Of a stretch of DNA of 56,725 nucleotides, positions 27,809 through 35,094 are shown one piece after another. The translations under genes and the position numbers were made by a program. Origin of the DNA: Pedobacter sp. ASV17 (GTDB lineage Bacteria > Bacteroidota > Bacteroidia > Sphingobacteriales > Sphingobacteriaceae). The notes beneath the pieces are model-generated. The model searched no databases. It was not told where the DNA came from and saw only the letters and a program-made list of their open reading frames with translations. The stretch spans positions 1 through 56,725 of the forward strand of contig NZ_JAELTX010000014.1 of assembly GCF_016429065.1 (NCBI RefSeq). The letters are read 5' to 3'. Within the stretch, counting starts at the first letter, position 1; each line of letters starts with the position of its first letter.

Positions 27809-28723
27809 ATGGCAAAAAACATTCTCATTGCAGGTGCCACAGGCTTAATAGGCCAAGAGTTGGTTGCACAGCTGCAAGCAAAAGGACATCAGGTAAGTAT
27901 TTTAGCTAGGAAACCCACACAGAAAGCAGGAGTCAAAGTCTTTCTGTGGGACATTGATAGGCAGCAAATCGACAACGATGCTTTTAAGGCGGTGGATACC
28001 GTGATCAATTTGGCAGGAGAAGGCATTGCCGACAAACCATGGAGCCAGCAGCGAAAACAACAGATCATTGACAGCAGGGTAAAATCAACCGAGCTTCTTT
28101 TTAAAGCCATTAAAGAAACCAAAGCACCTGTTGAAAGCTACCTTTCTGCTTCGGGAGTAGGTTATTATGGCGATAGAGCTGATGAGGTTTTAGACGAAGA
28201 AAGCTTGCCAGGCAACGATTTTCTGGCCGATTGCTGCATCCTTTGGGAGAAGGCTGCTGACGAAGGGATAGCTTTAGGAATTCGAGTAGTGAAGCTGAGA
28301 ACGGGTATTGTATTGAGTGCAAAAGGAGGCGCCTTAGCCACCATGGAAAAACCAATGAAAAATTTTGTTGGTGCAGCCCTAGGTACTGGCAAACAATGGA
28401 TGCCTTGGATACATATGGATGATTTGGTAAACATCTACCTTAAAGCGATTGAAGATCCTTTGTTATTTGATGCCTACAATGCTGCTGCTCCTTCGCCCGT
28501 TACCAATACCACTTTCACCAAAGCACTAGCCAAAGCTTTACACCGACCCGTTTGGCCAGTGAATGTTCCCAAGTTCGTTTTAAAATTGATTTTGGGAGAG
28601 ATGAGCATCCTGCCCTTAATCAGCAATAATACCTCTGCTCAAAAAATCTTGAATACTGGCTTTCAATTCAGATATTTGACCCTCGAAAATGCCTTGACCG
28701 CTATTTATGAGCAAAAAAAATAA
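27809..28723 (+). CDS. TIGR01777-family NAD-dependent epimerase-like oxidoreductase, 304 aa
   Basis: The N-terminus NILIAGATGLIGQELVAQL is a Rossmann GxxGxxG site. Next come AVDTVINLAGEGIADKPWSQ and VESYLSASGVGYYGD with the Ser/Tyr pair of an extended short-chain dehydrogenase. VVKLRTGIVLSAKGGAL and the C-terminal DUF1731-like part (PKFVLKLILGEMS...TGFQFRYLTLENAL) are diagnostic of this family. No reaction is known for it. Its end overlaps the photolyase start by 17 bases, so the two are co-transcribed, and similar genes often sit beside photolyase genes. Confidence 0.95.
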   Translation: MAKNILIAGATGLIGQELVAQLQAKGHQVSILARKPTQKAGVKVFLWDIDRQQIDNDAFKAVDTVINLAGEGIADKPWSQQRKQQIIDSRVKSTELLFKAIKETKAPVESYLSASGVGYYGDRADEVLDEESLPGNDFLADCCILWEKAADEGIALGIRVVKLRTGIVLSAKGGALATMEKPMKNFVGAALGTGKQWMPWIHMDDLVNIYLKAIEDPLLFDAYNAAAPSPVTNTTFTKALAKALHRPVWPVNVPKFVLKLILGEMSILPLISNNTSAQKILNTGFQFRYLTLENALTAIYEQKK

Positions 28724-30113
28724 TGTACAACCCATCAGTATTTGTTGGCTGAGAAGAGATTTAAGATTAAATGACCATGCCGCCCTGTACCATGCCCTAA
28801 AATCAGGCTATCCAGTACTGGTTGTATTCATCTTCGACCCCAATATTTTAGATCGTTTAGAGGATAAGAAAGATGCAAGGGTAGATTTTATCCATCAACA
28901 ACTAGTCAAGATTAATGAACAACTGACGGACAAGGGATCGCAGCTAATCGTCAAATTTCAAACGCCACAAGAGGCATGGGAGGAAATCATTAACGATTTT
29001 AATGTACAGTCGGTTTATACCAACCATGACTATGAACCTTATGCCAGAAAAAGGGATCAGGAAATAGCCGATTTACTAAAGCAAAATGGCATCGTCTTTC
29101 ATTCCTACAAGGATCAAGTAATTTTTGAAAAAGGAGAAGTTAAAAAAGCGGATGGTACTCCTTATACTGTTTTTACCCCTTATTATAAGCAATGGCAGCT
29201 CAAACTCAATCCCTTTTATTTAAAGCCTTACCCTACTGCCAAGTATTTTAAAAATTTATATCAAATAAATAGCCCTCTCGTTAATTCCTTCCAAGGGAAT
29301 ACAGATGGCGATTTGTCTATCCCCCTCTCTGAGGGGGCAGAGGGAGGAAAATTCAAGTTCCCTTCCTTAGAAGACATTGGGTTTTCTGCTAGCGGCACCA
29401 AATTTCCACCGATAAATTTCAAGGAAAAATTGGATGGCTATGAAAAATACAGAGACTATCCAGCCAAAAACGCGACGACCAAACTTGGGCTACACTTACG
29501 TTTTGGTACAGTAAGCATTAGAGAAGTCGTAAGCGAAGCACTTGCCCAAAAGGCCGACAAATGGGTATCTGAATTGGCTTGGCGGGAGTTTTACATGATG
29601 ATTTTATGGCATTTCCCTAAAACCGTTAATAGCTCCTTTAAACCAGATTACGATAAGATCAATTGGCGCAACAATGAAAAAGAATTTGAGCTTTGGTGCA
29701 AAGGGGAAACAGGCTATCCTTTGGTAGATGCAGGAATGCGTGAACTGAATAGCACAGGCTTTATGCACAACCGTGTACGTATGGTTGTTGCCAGTTTTTT
29801 ATGTAAACATTTGCTCATTGACTGGCGCTGGGGGGAAGCCTATTTTGCCGAAAAGCTTTTGGATTATGAACAGGCCAGCAACGTAGGCGGATGGCAATGG
29901 GCTTGTGGCAGTGGCAATGATGCTGCACCCTATTTTAGAGTGTTTAATCCTGAGTTACAACTCAAAAAGTTTGATCCCAAAATGGAGTATGTTTTCAAAT
30001 GGGCTCCCGAATATCAAAAAGCAATTGCGCCTATCCCTATCGTAAACCATGAATTTGCCCGTAATCGAGCTTTAGAAAGCTATAAAAAAGCATTAAACGA
30101 AAAAGCCAGCTAA
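28707..30113 (+). CDS. phrB: Deoxyribodipyrimidine photolyase (cryptochrome/photolyase family), 468 aa
   Basis: Residues about 10-170 are the antenna-binding Rossmann domain (CWLRRDLRLNDHAALYHALK, YTNHDYEPYARKRD). Residues about 255-465 are the FAD and DNA-binding domain (LRFGTVSIREV, ELAWREFYMMILWHFP, GYPLVDAGMRELNSTGFMHN, GGWQWACGSGNDAAPYFRVF). These motifs fit class I CPD photolyases, which split UV-made thymine dimers with blue light. The linker at about residues 203-217 (DLSIPLSEGAEGGKF) is translated from a dispersed palindromic repeat inserted in frame, so it should be a harmless surface loop. The stop codon lies within a terminator hairpin. Confidence 0.95.
   Translation: MSKKNNVQPISICWLRRDLRLNDHAALYHALKSGYPVLVVFIFDPNILDRLEDKKDARVDFIHQQLVKINEQLTDKGSQLIVKFQTPQEAWEEIINDFNVQSVYTNHDYEPYARKRDQEIADLLKQNGIVFHSYKDQVIFEKGEVKKADGTPYTVFTPYYKQWQLKLNPFYLKPYPTAKYFKNLYQINSPLVNSFQGNTDGDLSIPLSEGAEGGKFKFPSLEDIGFSASGTKFPPINFKEKLDGYEKYRDYPAKNATTKLGLHLRFGTVSIREVVSEALAQKADKWVSELAWREFYMMILWHFPKTVNSSFKPDYDKINWRNNEKEFELWCKGETGYPLVDAGMRELNSTGFMHNRVRMVVASFLCKHLLIDWRWGEAYFAEKLLDYEQASNVGGWQWACGSGNDAAPYFRVFNPELQLKKFDPKMEYVFKWAPEYQKAIAPIPIVNHEFARNRALESYKKALNEKAS
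29318..29357 (+). repeat. Dispersed CCCCCTC/GAGGGGG palindromic element inside the photolyase gene
   Basis: CCCCCTC (29321-29327), TCT, GAGGGGG (29331-29337), then CAGAGGGAGGAAAATTCAAG. It matches the minus strand of the intergenic element at 25526-25564 with few changes. It keeps the photolyase frame open and adds about 13 residues in an inter-domain linker. Confidence 0.8.
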
Positions 30114-30124
30114 TTGCTGGCTTT
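30102..30124. terminator. Bidirectional terminator at the end of the photolyase gene
   Basis: AAAGCCAGC-TAATT-GCTGGCTTT is a perfect 9-bp stem with a 5-base loop, followed by a T-rich run (TTTAATATTTTT). It overlaps the photolyase stop codon and lies just past the stop of the convergent FKBP gene, so it can serve both. Confidence 0.85.
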
Positions 30125-30131
30125 AATATTT

Positions 30132-31049
30132 TTAACTATTTGTAACATTAGTAATTTCTATTGTGAAATCAAGTACAGCGTTTGGAGGCACAGAGCCATA
30201 ACCAGCGGTTCCGTATCCTAATGAAGAAGGAATAAAAATCCTCACTTTTGCGCCCTTCTTGAATAACGGCAAAACTTCCTCCCAGCCTTTCACTACAGCA
30301 AGCAATGTTGTTGTAAATGAGTCATTGCTATCGAACTGCGTACCGTTAAGGAACCTTCCTGAATATTTGACTACTAAAGTAGAATGCTCATCAATAACAT
30401 CCGTTCCCGTACCTGGGGTTATCTCTTGATAATAAATACCTGATGAATGTTTAGTTGCAGTAATCTGGTTTGCAGCTAGAAATGCAATAATTTTACTGTC
30501 ATCTAATTCATCTTGCTTTTTAAAACCACTTGTTGTGACATACAAGTCTATTATTTCATTAGAAGGAATGGGGCCTGCACCATTTTTACCAAAAGCTAGA
30601 TAAGAAGGCAATAATATTCTTGCGCTCCCTCCAGGTTTTAACGCTAAAACCGCTGTTCTAATAGCAGGTATGTTATATGACCTCGTAGAAGATAGCGAGC
30701 TATTGAAAAACGAATTCAAGTATCCAACATAATTTCCTAAATTGGCGTAAGTTGGAGATTGAAGATATTGCGTCCCATTTATCAACGATTTAACCGTAAC
30801 ATCATAGAGCACATAATCAGTATTAGTAAATAAATCTCCTGTTCCTGGCGCTGTAATTTGATAGTAAAAACCAGAAGGGTCAGACTTTACATTTTGTAAA
30901 TTATTTTTAGCGATATAATTTTTTATTTGCGTCTCATCAATATCTTCTATTTTTTCATACTCCTTTTTGCAAGAAGTAAAAAGTGTTAGCACCATAAAAA
31001 GCGCTACCAAATAAGTAAAGGTTTTATACATTAAGTTCTTATTGTGCAT
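30132..31049 (-). CDS. Lipoprotein with two FKBP-type prolyl isomerase domains, 305 aa
   Basis: The signal peptide ends in the lipobox LFTSC (Cys27), followed by KKEYE. The first FKBP-like domain is at about 60-180 (GTGDLFTNTDYVLYDVTVKS, LKPGGSARILLPSYLAFGKN). The second, more typical, is at about 205-303 (GTGTDVIDEHSTLVVKYSGR, FKKGAKVRIFIPSSLGYGTA, PPNAVLDFTIEI). FKBPs catalyse cis-trans isomerisation of proline bonds. Here they probably help folding at the outer membrane or periplasm. The ATG at 31049 overlaps the preceding gene by 11 bases; the ATG at 31031 is an alternative that keeps the whole signal peptide. It is co-transcribed with the single-domain FKBP upstream. Confidence 0.93.
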   Translation of the reverse strand: MHNKNLMYKTFTYLVALFMVLTLFTSCKKEYEKIEDIDETQIKNYIAKNNLQNVKSDPSGFYYQITAPGTGDLFTNTDYVLYDVTVKSLINGTQYLQSPTYANLGNYVGYLNSFFNSSLSSTRSYNIPAIRTAVLALKPGGSARILLPSYLAFGKNGAGPIPSNEIIDLYVTTSGFKKQDELDDSKIIAFLAANQITATKHSSGIYYQEITPGTGTDVIDEHSTLVVKYSGRFLNGTQFDSNDSFTTTLLAVVKGWEEVLPLFKKGAKVRIFIPSSLGYGTAGYGSVPPNAVLDFTIEITNVTNS

Positions 31050-31506
31050 GAATCAAATCAATAGTAAAATCTAAAACGGTATTTTTAGCAATGGGTCCTT
31101 GTGCTCTGTTACCATATGCTAATCCCGAAGGAATAATCAAACGAATACGACCACCCACTTTAATTAAAGGTACGCCAATGGTCCAACCTTGTATTACTTG
31201 GCTTAAAGGAAAAGTAACAATGGCTTCTGATTTTTCAAATTGTGAGCCATTTAAAAATTTACCCACATAATTAACGCCAACGGTAGAAGCAGCCGTTACA
31301 GTAGCACCTGTCCCCTCAGTAATAATCTGGTAATATAATCCAGAACTGTGTTTTGTTGCTTGAATGTTGTTTTTTGCAATAAAATCAACAATTAGGGCAT
31401 CATCTTTATTCGCCTGTTCCTCTGCATTATAATCGTCTTTACTACATGAACTTAGCGTTACAACCGCTAAAAAAAACATGAGTAAACAATTTATGTTTAA
31501 CTTCAT
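31039..31506 (-). CDS. FKBP-type prolyl isomerase lipoprotein, 155 aa
   Basis: The lipobox is LSSC (Cys21). A short linker leads to one FKBP domain (about 55-155; SSGLYYQIITEGTG, VGVNYVGKFLNGSQF, IKVGGRIRLIIPSGLAYGNR, KNTVLDFTIDLI). The GxRIRLIIPSxLAYG segment carries the residues that usually line the proline pocket. The role should be a periplasmic or surface folding helper. It overlaps the two-domain FKBP gene that follows, so the pair is translated from one message. Confidence 0.94.
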   Translation of the reverse strand: MKLNINCLLMFFLAVVTLSSCSKDDYNAEEQANKDDALIVDFIAKNNIQATKHSSGLYYQIITEGTGATVTAASTVGVNYVGKFLNGSQFEKSEAIVTFPLSQVIQGWTIGVPLIKVGGRIRLIIPSGLAYGNRAQGPIAKNTVLDFTIDLIHAQ

Positions 31507-31587
31507 TTAGCAAAAATAAACTTTTAAACCCGATGCTACAATTTTTAACCAAATTTAACAGTTAATAAAATAGCTCCTACACAAAGA

Positions 31588-31632
31588 AAGGTTTAAAGTT
31601 TAAAGAGTTTAACTCTTTAAACTTTAAACCTT
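31588..31632. terminator. 45-bp near-perfect palindrome, likely terminator
   Basis: The arms are 31588-31609 and 31611-31632, 22 bases each, fully complementary around a single central T (outer ends AAGG and CCTT, inner GAGTT and AACTC). It lies 25 bases after the stop of the DUF5648-like gene and before the FKBP gene. It probably ends transcription of the former, though without a loop it can also form a cruciform. Confidence 0.7.
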
Positions 31633-31656
31633 AACTAATTTCTAAAGAAATCTTAA

Positions 31657-32181
31657 CTATAAGGTATATGAGTACCCATGGATCAGATATAAGTAGAAAA
31701 CTGCTCCTTCATATCGCCAAGAAGAATTACCTGCTCCCAATTCATTATAATTCGTTGTATAAAAATGGCCAGTGCCACCCTTTATCCTAACATACTGATA
31801 AATGGGTCTAGTGGCTCCCGGCGCTGGTCCAGAAGCACCGCTTCCGATACTCCCTTCTGAAATATATCCCCCAGGGGTTGAAGAGCTCATGGAAAAGTAA
31901 TGCCCTGTATTATGCTTATAATATCTGTAAATAGGATTTGTCCCTGTAGCAGCAACCCATCCCATCAAACCTTCATTAATCCAAGGAGTTCCAGAATATG
32001 AAGTTAAATTCTGTGCTTCTATTGTACTTGCTAAATGATGTTTAGCCGTCGAATTATTATACATACGATAGATAGGATAATAACCATCAGGCGGAGGCCC
32101 GGGAATCCACTGACCAAAACTGTTTGAATAAATGCCCAAAGTCAACAACAAGGCTAGACCGATTTTAATTAAGTTTTTCAT
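31657..32181 (-). CDS. Secreted DUF5648-like repeat protein, 174 aa
   Basis: A signal peptide of about 23 residues (LALLLTLGIYSNSFGQ) precedes three related segments: PIYRMYNNSTAKHHLAST, PIYRYYKHNTGHYFSM and PIYQYVRIKGGTGHFYTTN. Each is followed by a W/Y-rich part ending like YEGAVFYLY. This PxYRxYNxxTGxHFYT pattern is that of DUF5648, found in secreted proteins and enzyme-linked modules; I recall no proven role. The whole protein is little more than these repeats, so it may be a small cell-wall or sugar-binding module. It is flanked by FKBP lipoprotein genes, but strong palindromic DNA and a 252-base gap separate the transcripts. Confidence 0.8.
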   Translation of the reverse strand: MKNLIKIGLALLLTLGIYSNSFGQWIPGPPPDGYYPIYRMYNNSTAKHHLASTIEAQNLTSYSGTPWINEGLMGWVAATGTNPIYRYYKHNTGHYFSMSSSTPGGYISEGSIGSGASGPAPGATRPIYQYVRIKGGTGHFYTTNYNELGAGNSSWRYEGAVFYLYLIHGYSYTL

Positions 32182-32433
32182 ATTACTTTATGTTTAAAAT
32201 TTCGGCAAAGAAAACCAATATAAAACCAAGAAGCAACAGTCTACAACCTACAGATATAACACTGTATACCAAATAATTAACCAAGGCATTTTTGTGCAAA
32301 AATGTCCCATTCCTTGCTAAATTCACAGAAAATTATAATAGGGCATCAGCTATAGCATATAAATTTTATTAGCTATATTTTTTTGTATAAAACACTCTTT
32401 GCTTAAGTTTTTAAGCAAAGAGATGTCAAAATT

Positions 32434-33372
32434 TTAATCTTTGGTTACACTAGTAATCTCTATCTCAAAATCTAACACCTTATCGCTAGCATATATATTT
32501 CTGTAAGGGTAATATTTCCAGTTCGTCGGATCTTGGGTGTTTCCAAATCCTAAATTTGACGGAATAATTATTCTAATCTTTCCTCCTGTCGAAACTCTGC
32601 CTATCAAAACTTGCCATCCATCCACAACGTCATTTAATGTACGAGTAACTTCTGAAGTCTTTTGTTCAAAAACAGTTCCATCTAAATATTTCCCAGTGTA
32701 CTTGCAGCCAAATGTAGTAGTTAGACTTATCATATCTGTTCCAGTCCCTGGTGTAGAAATATTATATTTAACGCCAGTAGGATCGGGACTAAAAGCTAGA
32801 TTATTTTTCTCAATAAAAGTTTGTATCTCAAAAGCATCAACCTGATGTCTTTTTTCGAAATTATACAGTCCCAATTCTACTATAATTGTTTCGTTCGACC
32901 CTATTCCAAAATTACTCAGTCCATTTTTACCAAAAGCCATTCTGGAAGGAAGAAGAAGCGTTGCTTTTCCACCTCTTTTTAATTTCCCTAGCACTTCTCT
33001 AACTGGCTTAAAAGTATAAATGGAACGTCCAATCGCAAACTGGCTGGTGTATCCTAAAAAAGTTCCTGAAATAGAAATATCACTTGTCTGGTAATAAATC
33101 TTACCTAAAGGAGACTTAAAAGTATAAGAATAAAAAACAGAATCGGTGTTGGTTACTGTACTGCCTATTCCAGGATCAGTAATACTATAGCTATACCCAT
33201 CAACATCTGTAAATGTTAGGCTTGAATGGGTCTCTTTATAGCTTTTGATATTTTTATTATCTAATTCCTCAATAGTTTCGTACTCCTTTTTACAAGAAAT
33301 AAAAACCGTCAACACAGTAAAAATCACCAATAAGTAAGTGCTGGCTTTATACTTTAATTTTTTATTATTCAT
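32434..33372 (-). CDS. Lipoprotein with two FKBP-type domains, paralogue of 30132-31049, 312 aa
   Basis: Lipobox FISC with Cys27, followed by KKEYETIEELDNKNIKSY, near-identical in pattern to the other two-domain FKBP. The first domain (about 55-180) has LKRGGKATLLLPSRMAFGKN. The second (about 205-310) has TFGCKYTGKYLDGTVFEQ, VSTGGKIRIIIPSNLGFGNT and DKVLDFEIEI. It carries a longer loop (QDPTNWKYYPYRNIYA) than its paralogue before the last strand, so substrate or activity may differ. The function should be prolyl isomerase or chaperone outside the cytoplasm. It is monocistronic. Confidence 0.9.
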   Translation of the reverse strand: MNNKKLKYKASTYLLVIFTVLTVFISCKKEYETIEELDNKNIKSYKETHSSLTFTDVDGYSYSITDPGIGSTVTNTDSVFYSYTFKSPLGKIYYQTSDISISGTFLGYTSQFAIGRSIYTFKPVREVLGKLKRGGKATLLLPSRMAFGKNGLSNFGIGSNETIIVELGLYNFEKRHQVDAFEIQTFIEKNNLAFSPDPTGVKYNISTPGTGTDMISLTTTFGCKYTGKYLDGTVFEQKTSEVTRTLNDVVDGWQVLIGRVSTGGKIRIIIPSNLGFGNTQDPTNWKYYPYRNIYASDKVLDFEIEITSVTKD

Positions 33373-33715
33373 TGATCAATCAATTAACCACGCTGTTACC
33401 ATACCAAACTATTTGAATAAAAACCTAGGTTTAAAAAAGGACCAAAGCTTAGTTTCACAAGGATTTTCACAGCATTTACGTCAAAAATTCATCAAATAAA
33501 ATGCTTTTAAAAACAATAGGCAAGTCGGTAAAACCTCAAGTTTTAAGAAATACAAAAAAACTCACAACAAACTGACTATCAGTAAAATAATTTAAATTTA
33601 TTTTTCAACAATTTATCAAGGAGACCACGTTCTGTAGAAACATCAACATAAATGCAGTTTCGGTCCTTTTCATTTTTAAATCAGTCATCTATAAGAACTT
33701 AAAACTTAAAAAACA
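33373..33715. other. Divergent intergenic region with a shared 22-base motif
   Basis: This 343-base A/T-rich spacer lies between the divergent FKBP and amidohydrolase-like genes. Bases 33572-33593 (CTGACTATCAGTAAAATAAT then TT) recur with one change at 50841-50862. I saw no gene and no clear TAnnTTTG promoter. Confidence 0.5.
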
Positions 33716-34765
33716 ATGAAAAGAAACTTAAAAATGCTAGCTGTAGCTGCCGTAATGGGGCTCACAGTTTTTTCGTGCGCTAAACAAAACGAGGCTGATT
33801 TAGCAAACGCTCAAGCCGAAAAGCTCGTTTCAAGTACTGAAGGGCAAATGACTACGCTAACCGCTTACACCCCAGGCGTAAGCTACAAGTACAATGTAAC
33901 GAATGGCACATCGAGCTTTCTTGCAATTGAATACATTGCTGGTGATCCAGATTCTAGACTGATCATCGCGGCGCCGCATGGTGGTGGAACCAGACCAGCA
34001 TTTATGAAAGACCGAACCGAAACCTACAACTACGGCACCCTACCTTACGACCAATACAGTACCGACACCAGCTTCTCAGACCTAGCCGATACCAAAACCA
34101 AAGAACTGGCGATTGCTATTGCTGATTCAGTACGTATTAAAACAGGTAAAAGACCGCACCTGATCATCAACCACCTTCATCGTTCAAAACTGGATGCCAA
34201 CAGAAGAAAGGAAGTGGCTACGCAAGGTGGTATTTATGCAGGACCTGCTTGGGACAAGTTCCATGAATTTATTGACGATGCCAAAGCAACCATCAATGCC
34301 AGTTATGCTTCTGGATTGTTTATCGATATCCACGGACAAGTACATACGCCGGAAAGAACTGAGGTAGGCTACATGCTTACGAAGTATCAGCTTGCTACCT
34401 ACACCAACACCTTGGGCAACTTAACCAGCCAATCGAGCGTTAGGGCGATGGTGGGTAATGGCATTACGCATACCAGTTTAATTAAGGGCACCAATGCTTT
34501 TGGTAGTCTGCTTAATGCTCAGTTAGGCTATATGGCAACTCCTAGTAACGCCTATCCACTGCCTGGAGATACGGCTATTTTTACGGATGGTAAATATTTT
34601 GATGGCGGATACAATACTGCACGCCATGGCTCTAAACACGGAGGGACTATCTCTGGCTTTCAGTTAGAATTTAATTCGAGCGTTAGAACCAACGACAGCA
34701 CAAGACCTGGTTTTGCAGGGAAAATTGCTAATGCATTGAAAAGCTATATGAATGTGTATTTCTGA
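33716..34765 (+). CDS. N-formylglutamate amidohydrolase-like lipoprotein, 349 aa
   Basis: Signal peptide with lipobox VFSC (Cys21). The fold signatures are IIAAPHGGGTRP (His88), the basic cluster HRSKLDANRRK (about 155-165) and LFIDIHGQVH (His206). Near the end are ARHGSKHGG and GFQLEFNSSVR with a conserved Glu. Together these suggest a zinc-dependent hydrolase of the N-formylglutamate deformylase superfamily. The cytoplasmic enzyme serves histidine breakdown; an exported lipidated copy must do something else, perhaps cleave an amide in peptides or cell-wall material. It stands alone, with convergent repeats and a terminator after it. Confidence 0.78.
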   Translation: MKRNLKMLAVAAVMGLTVFSCAKQNEADLANAQAEKLVSSTEGQMTTLTAYTPGVSYKYNVTNGTSSFLAIEYIAGDPDSRLIIAAPHGGGTRPAFMKDRTETYNYGTLPYDQYSTDTSFSDLADTKTKELAIAIADSVRIKTGKRPHLIINHLHRSKLDANRRKEVATQGGIYAGPAWDKFHEFIDDAKATINASYASGLFIDIHGQVHTPERTEVGYMLTKYQLATYTNTLGNLTSQSSVRAMVGNGITHTSLIKGTNAFGSLLNAQLGYMATPSNAYPLPGDTAIFTDGKYFDGGYNTARHGSKHGGTISGFQLEFNSSVRTNDSTRPGFAGKIANALKSYMNVYF

Positions 34766-35094
34766 TATTAGAAATTGATGTCACTCCTTCGGGGTTTGGA
34801 TAAACGGAATTGATTTTTATTCTAGAAAAATGCCAGCGCTAGAAAAATTACAGTCTTTCACACTCCTAGATAGAACAATAATATCGGAACCACCTCATAT
34901 TTTTAACACTCGACCAATCCAAAAAAATGATGATAGGTATCAAAAACATCATATGCCAAAACCCCAAAGGGGCGATAGTCTTTCTAGAACAACGAAAACA
35001 ACGTTAAAACAACCCCGAAGGGATGACATTATTAAAAAAGGCTTAAGGATGGCATAGCCATAACCTTAAGCCTTAACAAACAAATTATGTGACC
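34766..35094. other. Convergent intergenic region with repeats and a terminator
   Basis: This 329-base spacer has no real gene. GTCACTCCTTCGGGGTT (34780-34796) and AACCCCGAAGGGATGAC (35010-35026) form an inverted pair, the common Bacteroidota intergenic repeat. CCCC-aaa-GGGG lies near 34962. A strong hairpin follows at 35038-35074. A 75-codon frame at 34830-35057 is only the translation of these repeats. Confidence 0.7.
35038..35074 (-). terminator. Terminator of the acyl-CoA dehydrogenase gene
   Basis: AAGGCTTAAGG (35038-35048) pairs perfectly with CCTTAAGCCTT (35064-35074), with an inner ATGGC/GCCAT stem. On the minus strand it is followed by TTTTAAT. It lies about 20 bases beyond the stop at 35095, so intrinsic termination of the beta-oxidation transcript is likely. 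Confidence 0.8.

Noticed and set aside
34830..35057. Plus-strand 75-codon frame between the amidohydrolase-like and acyl-CoA dehydrogenase genes
   Set aside because: It covers known-type repeats and the terminator hairpin, with low-complexity translation.
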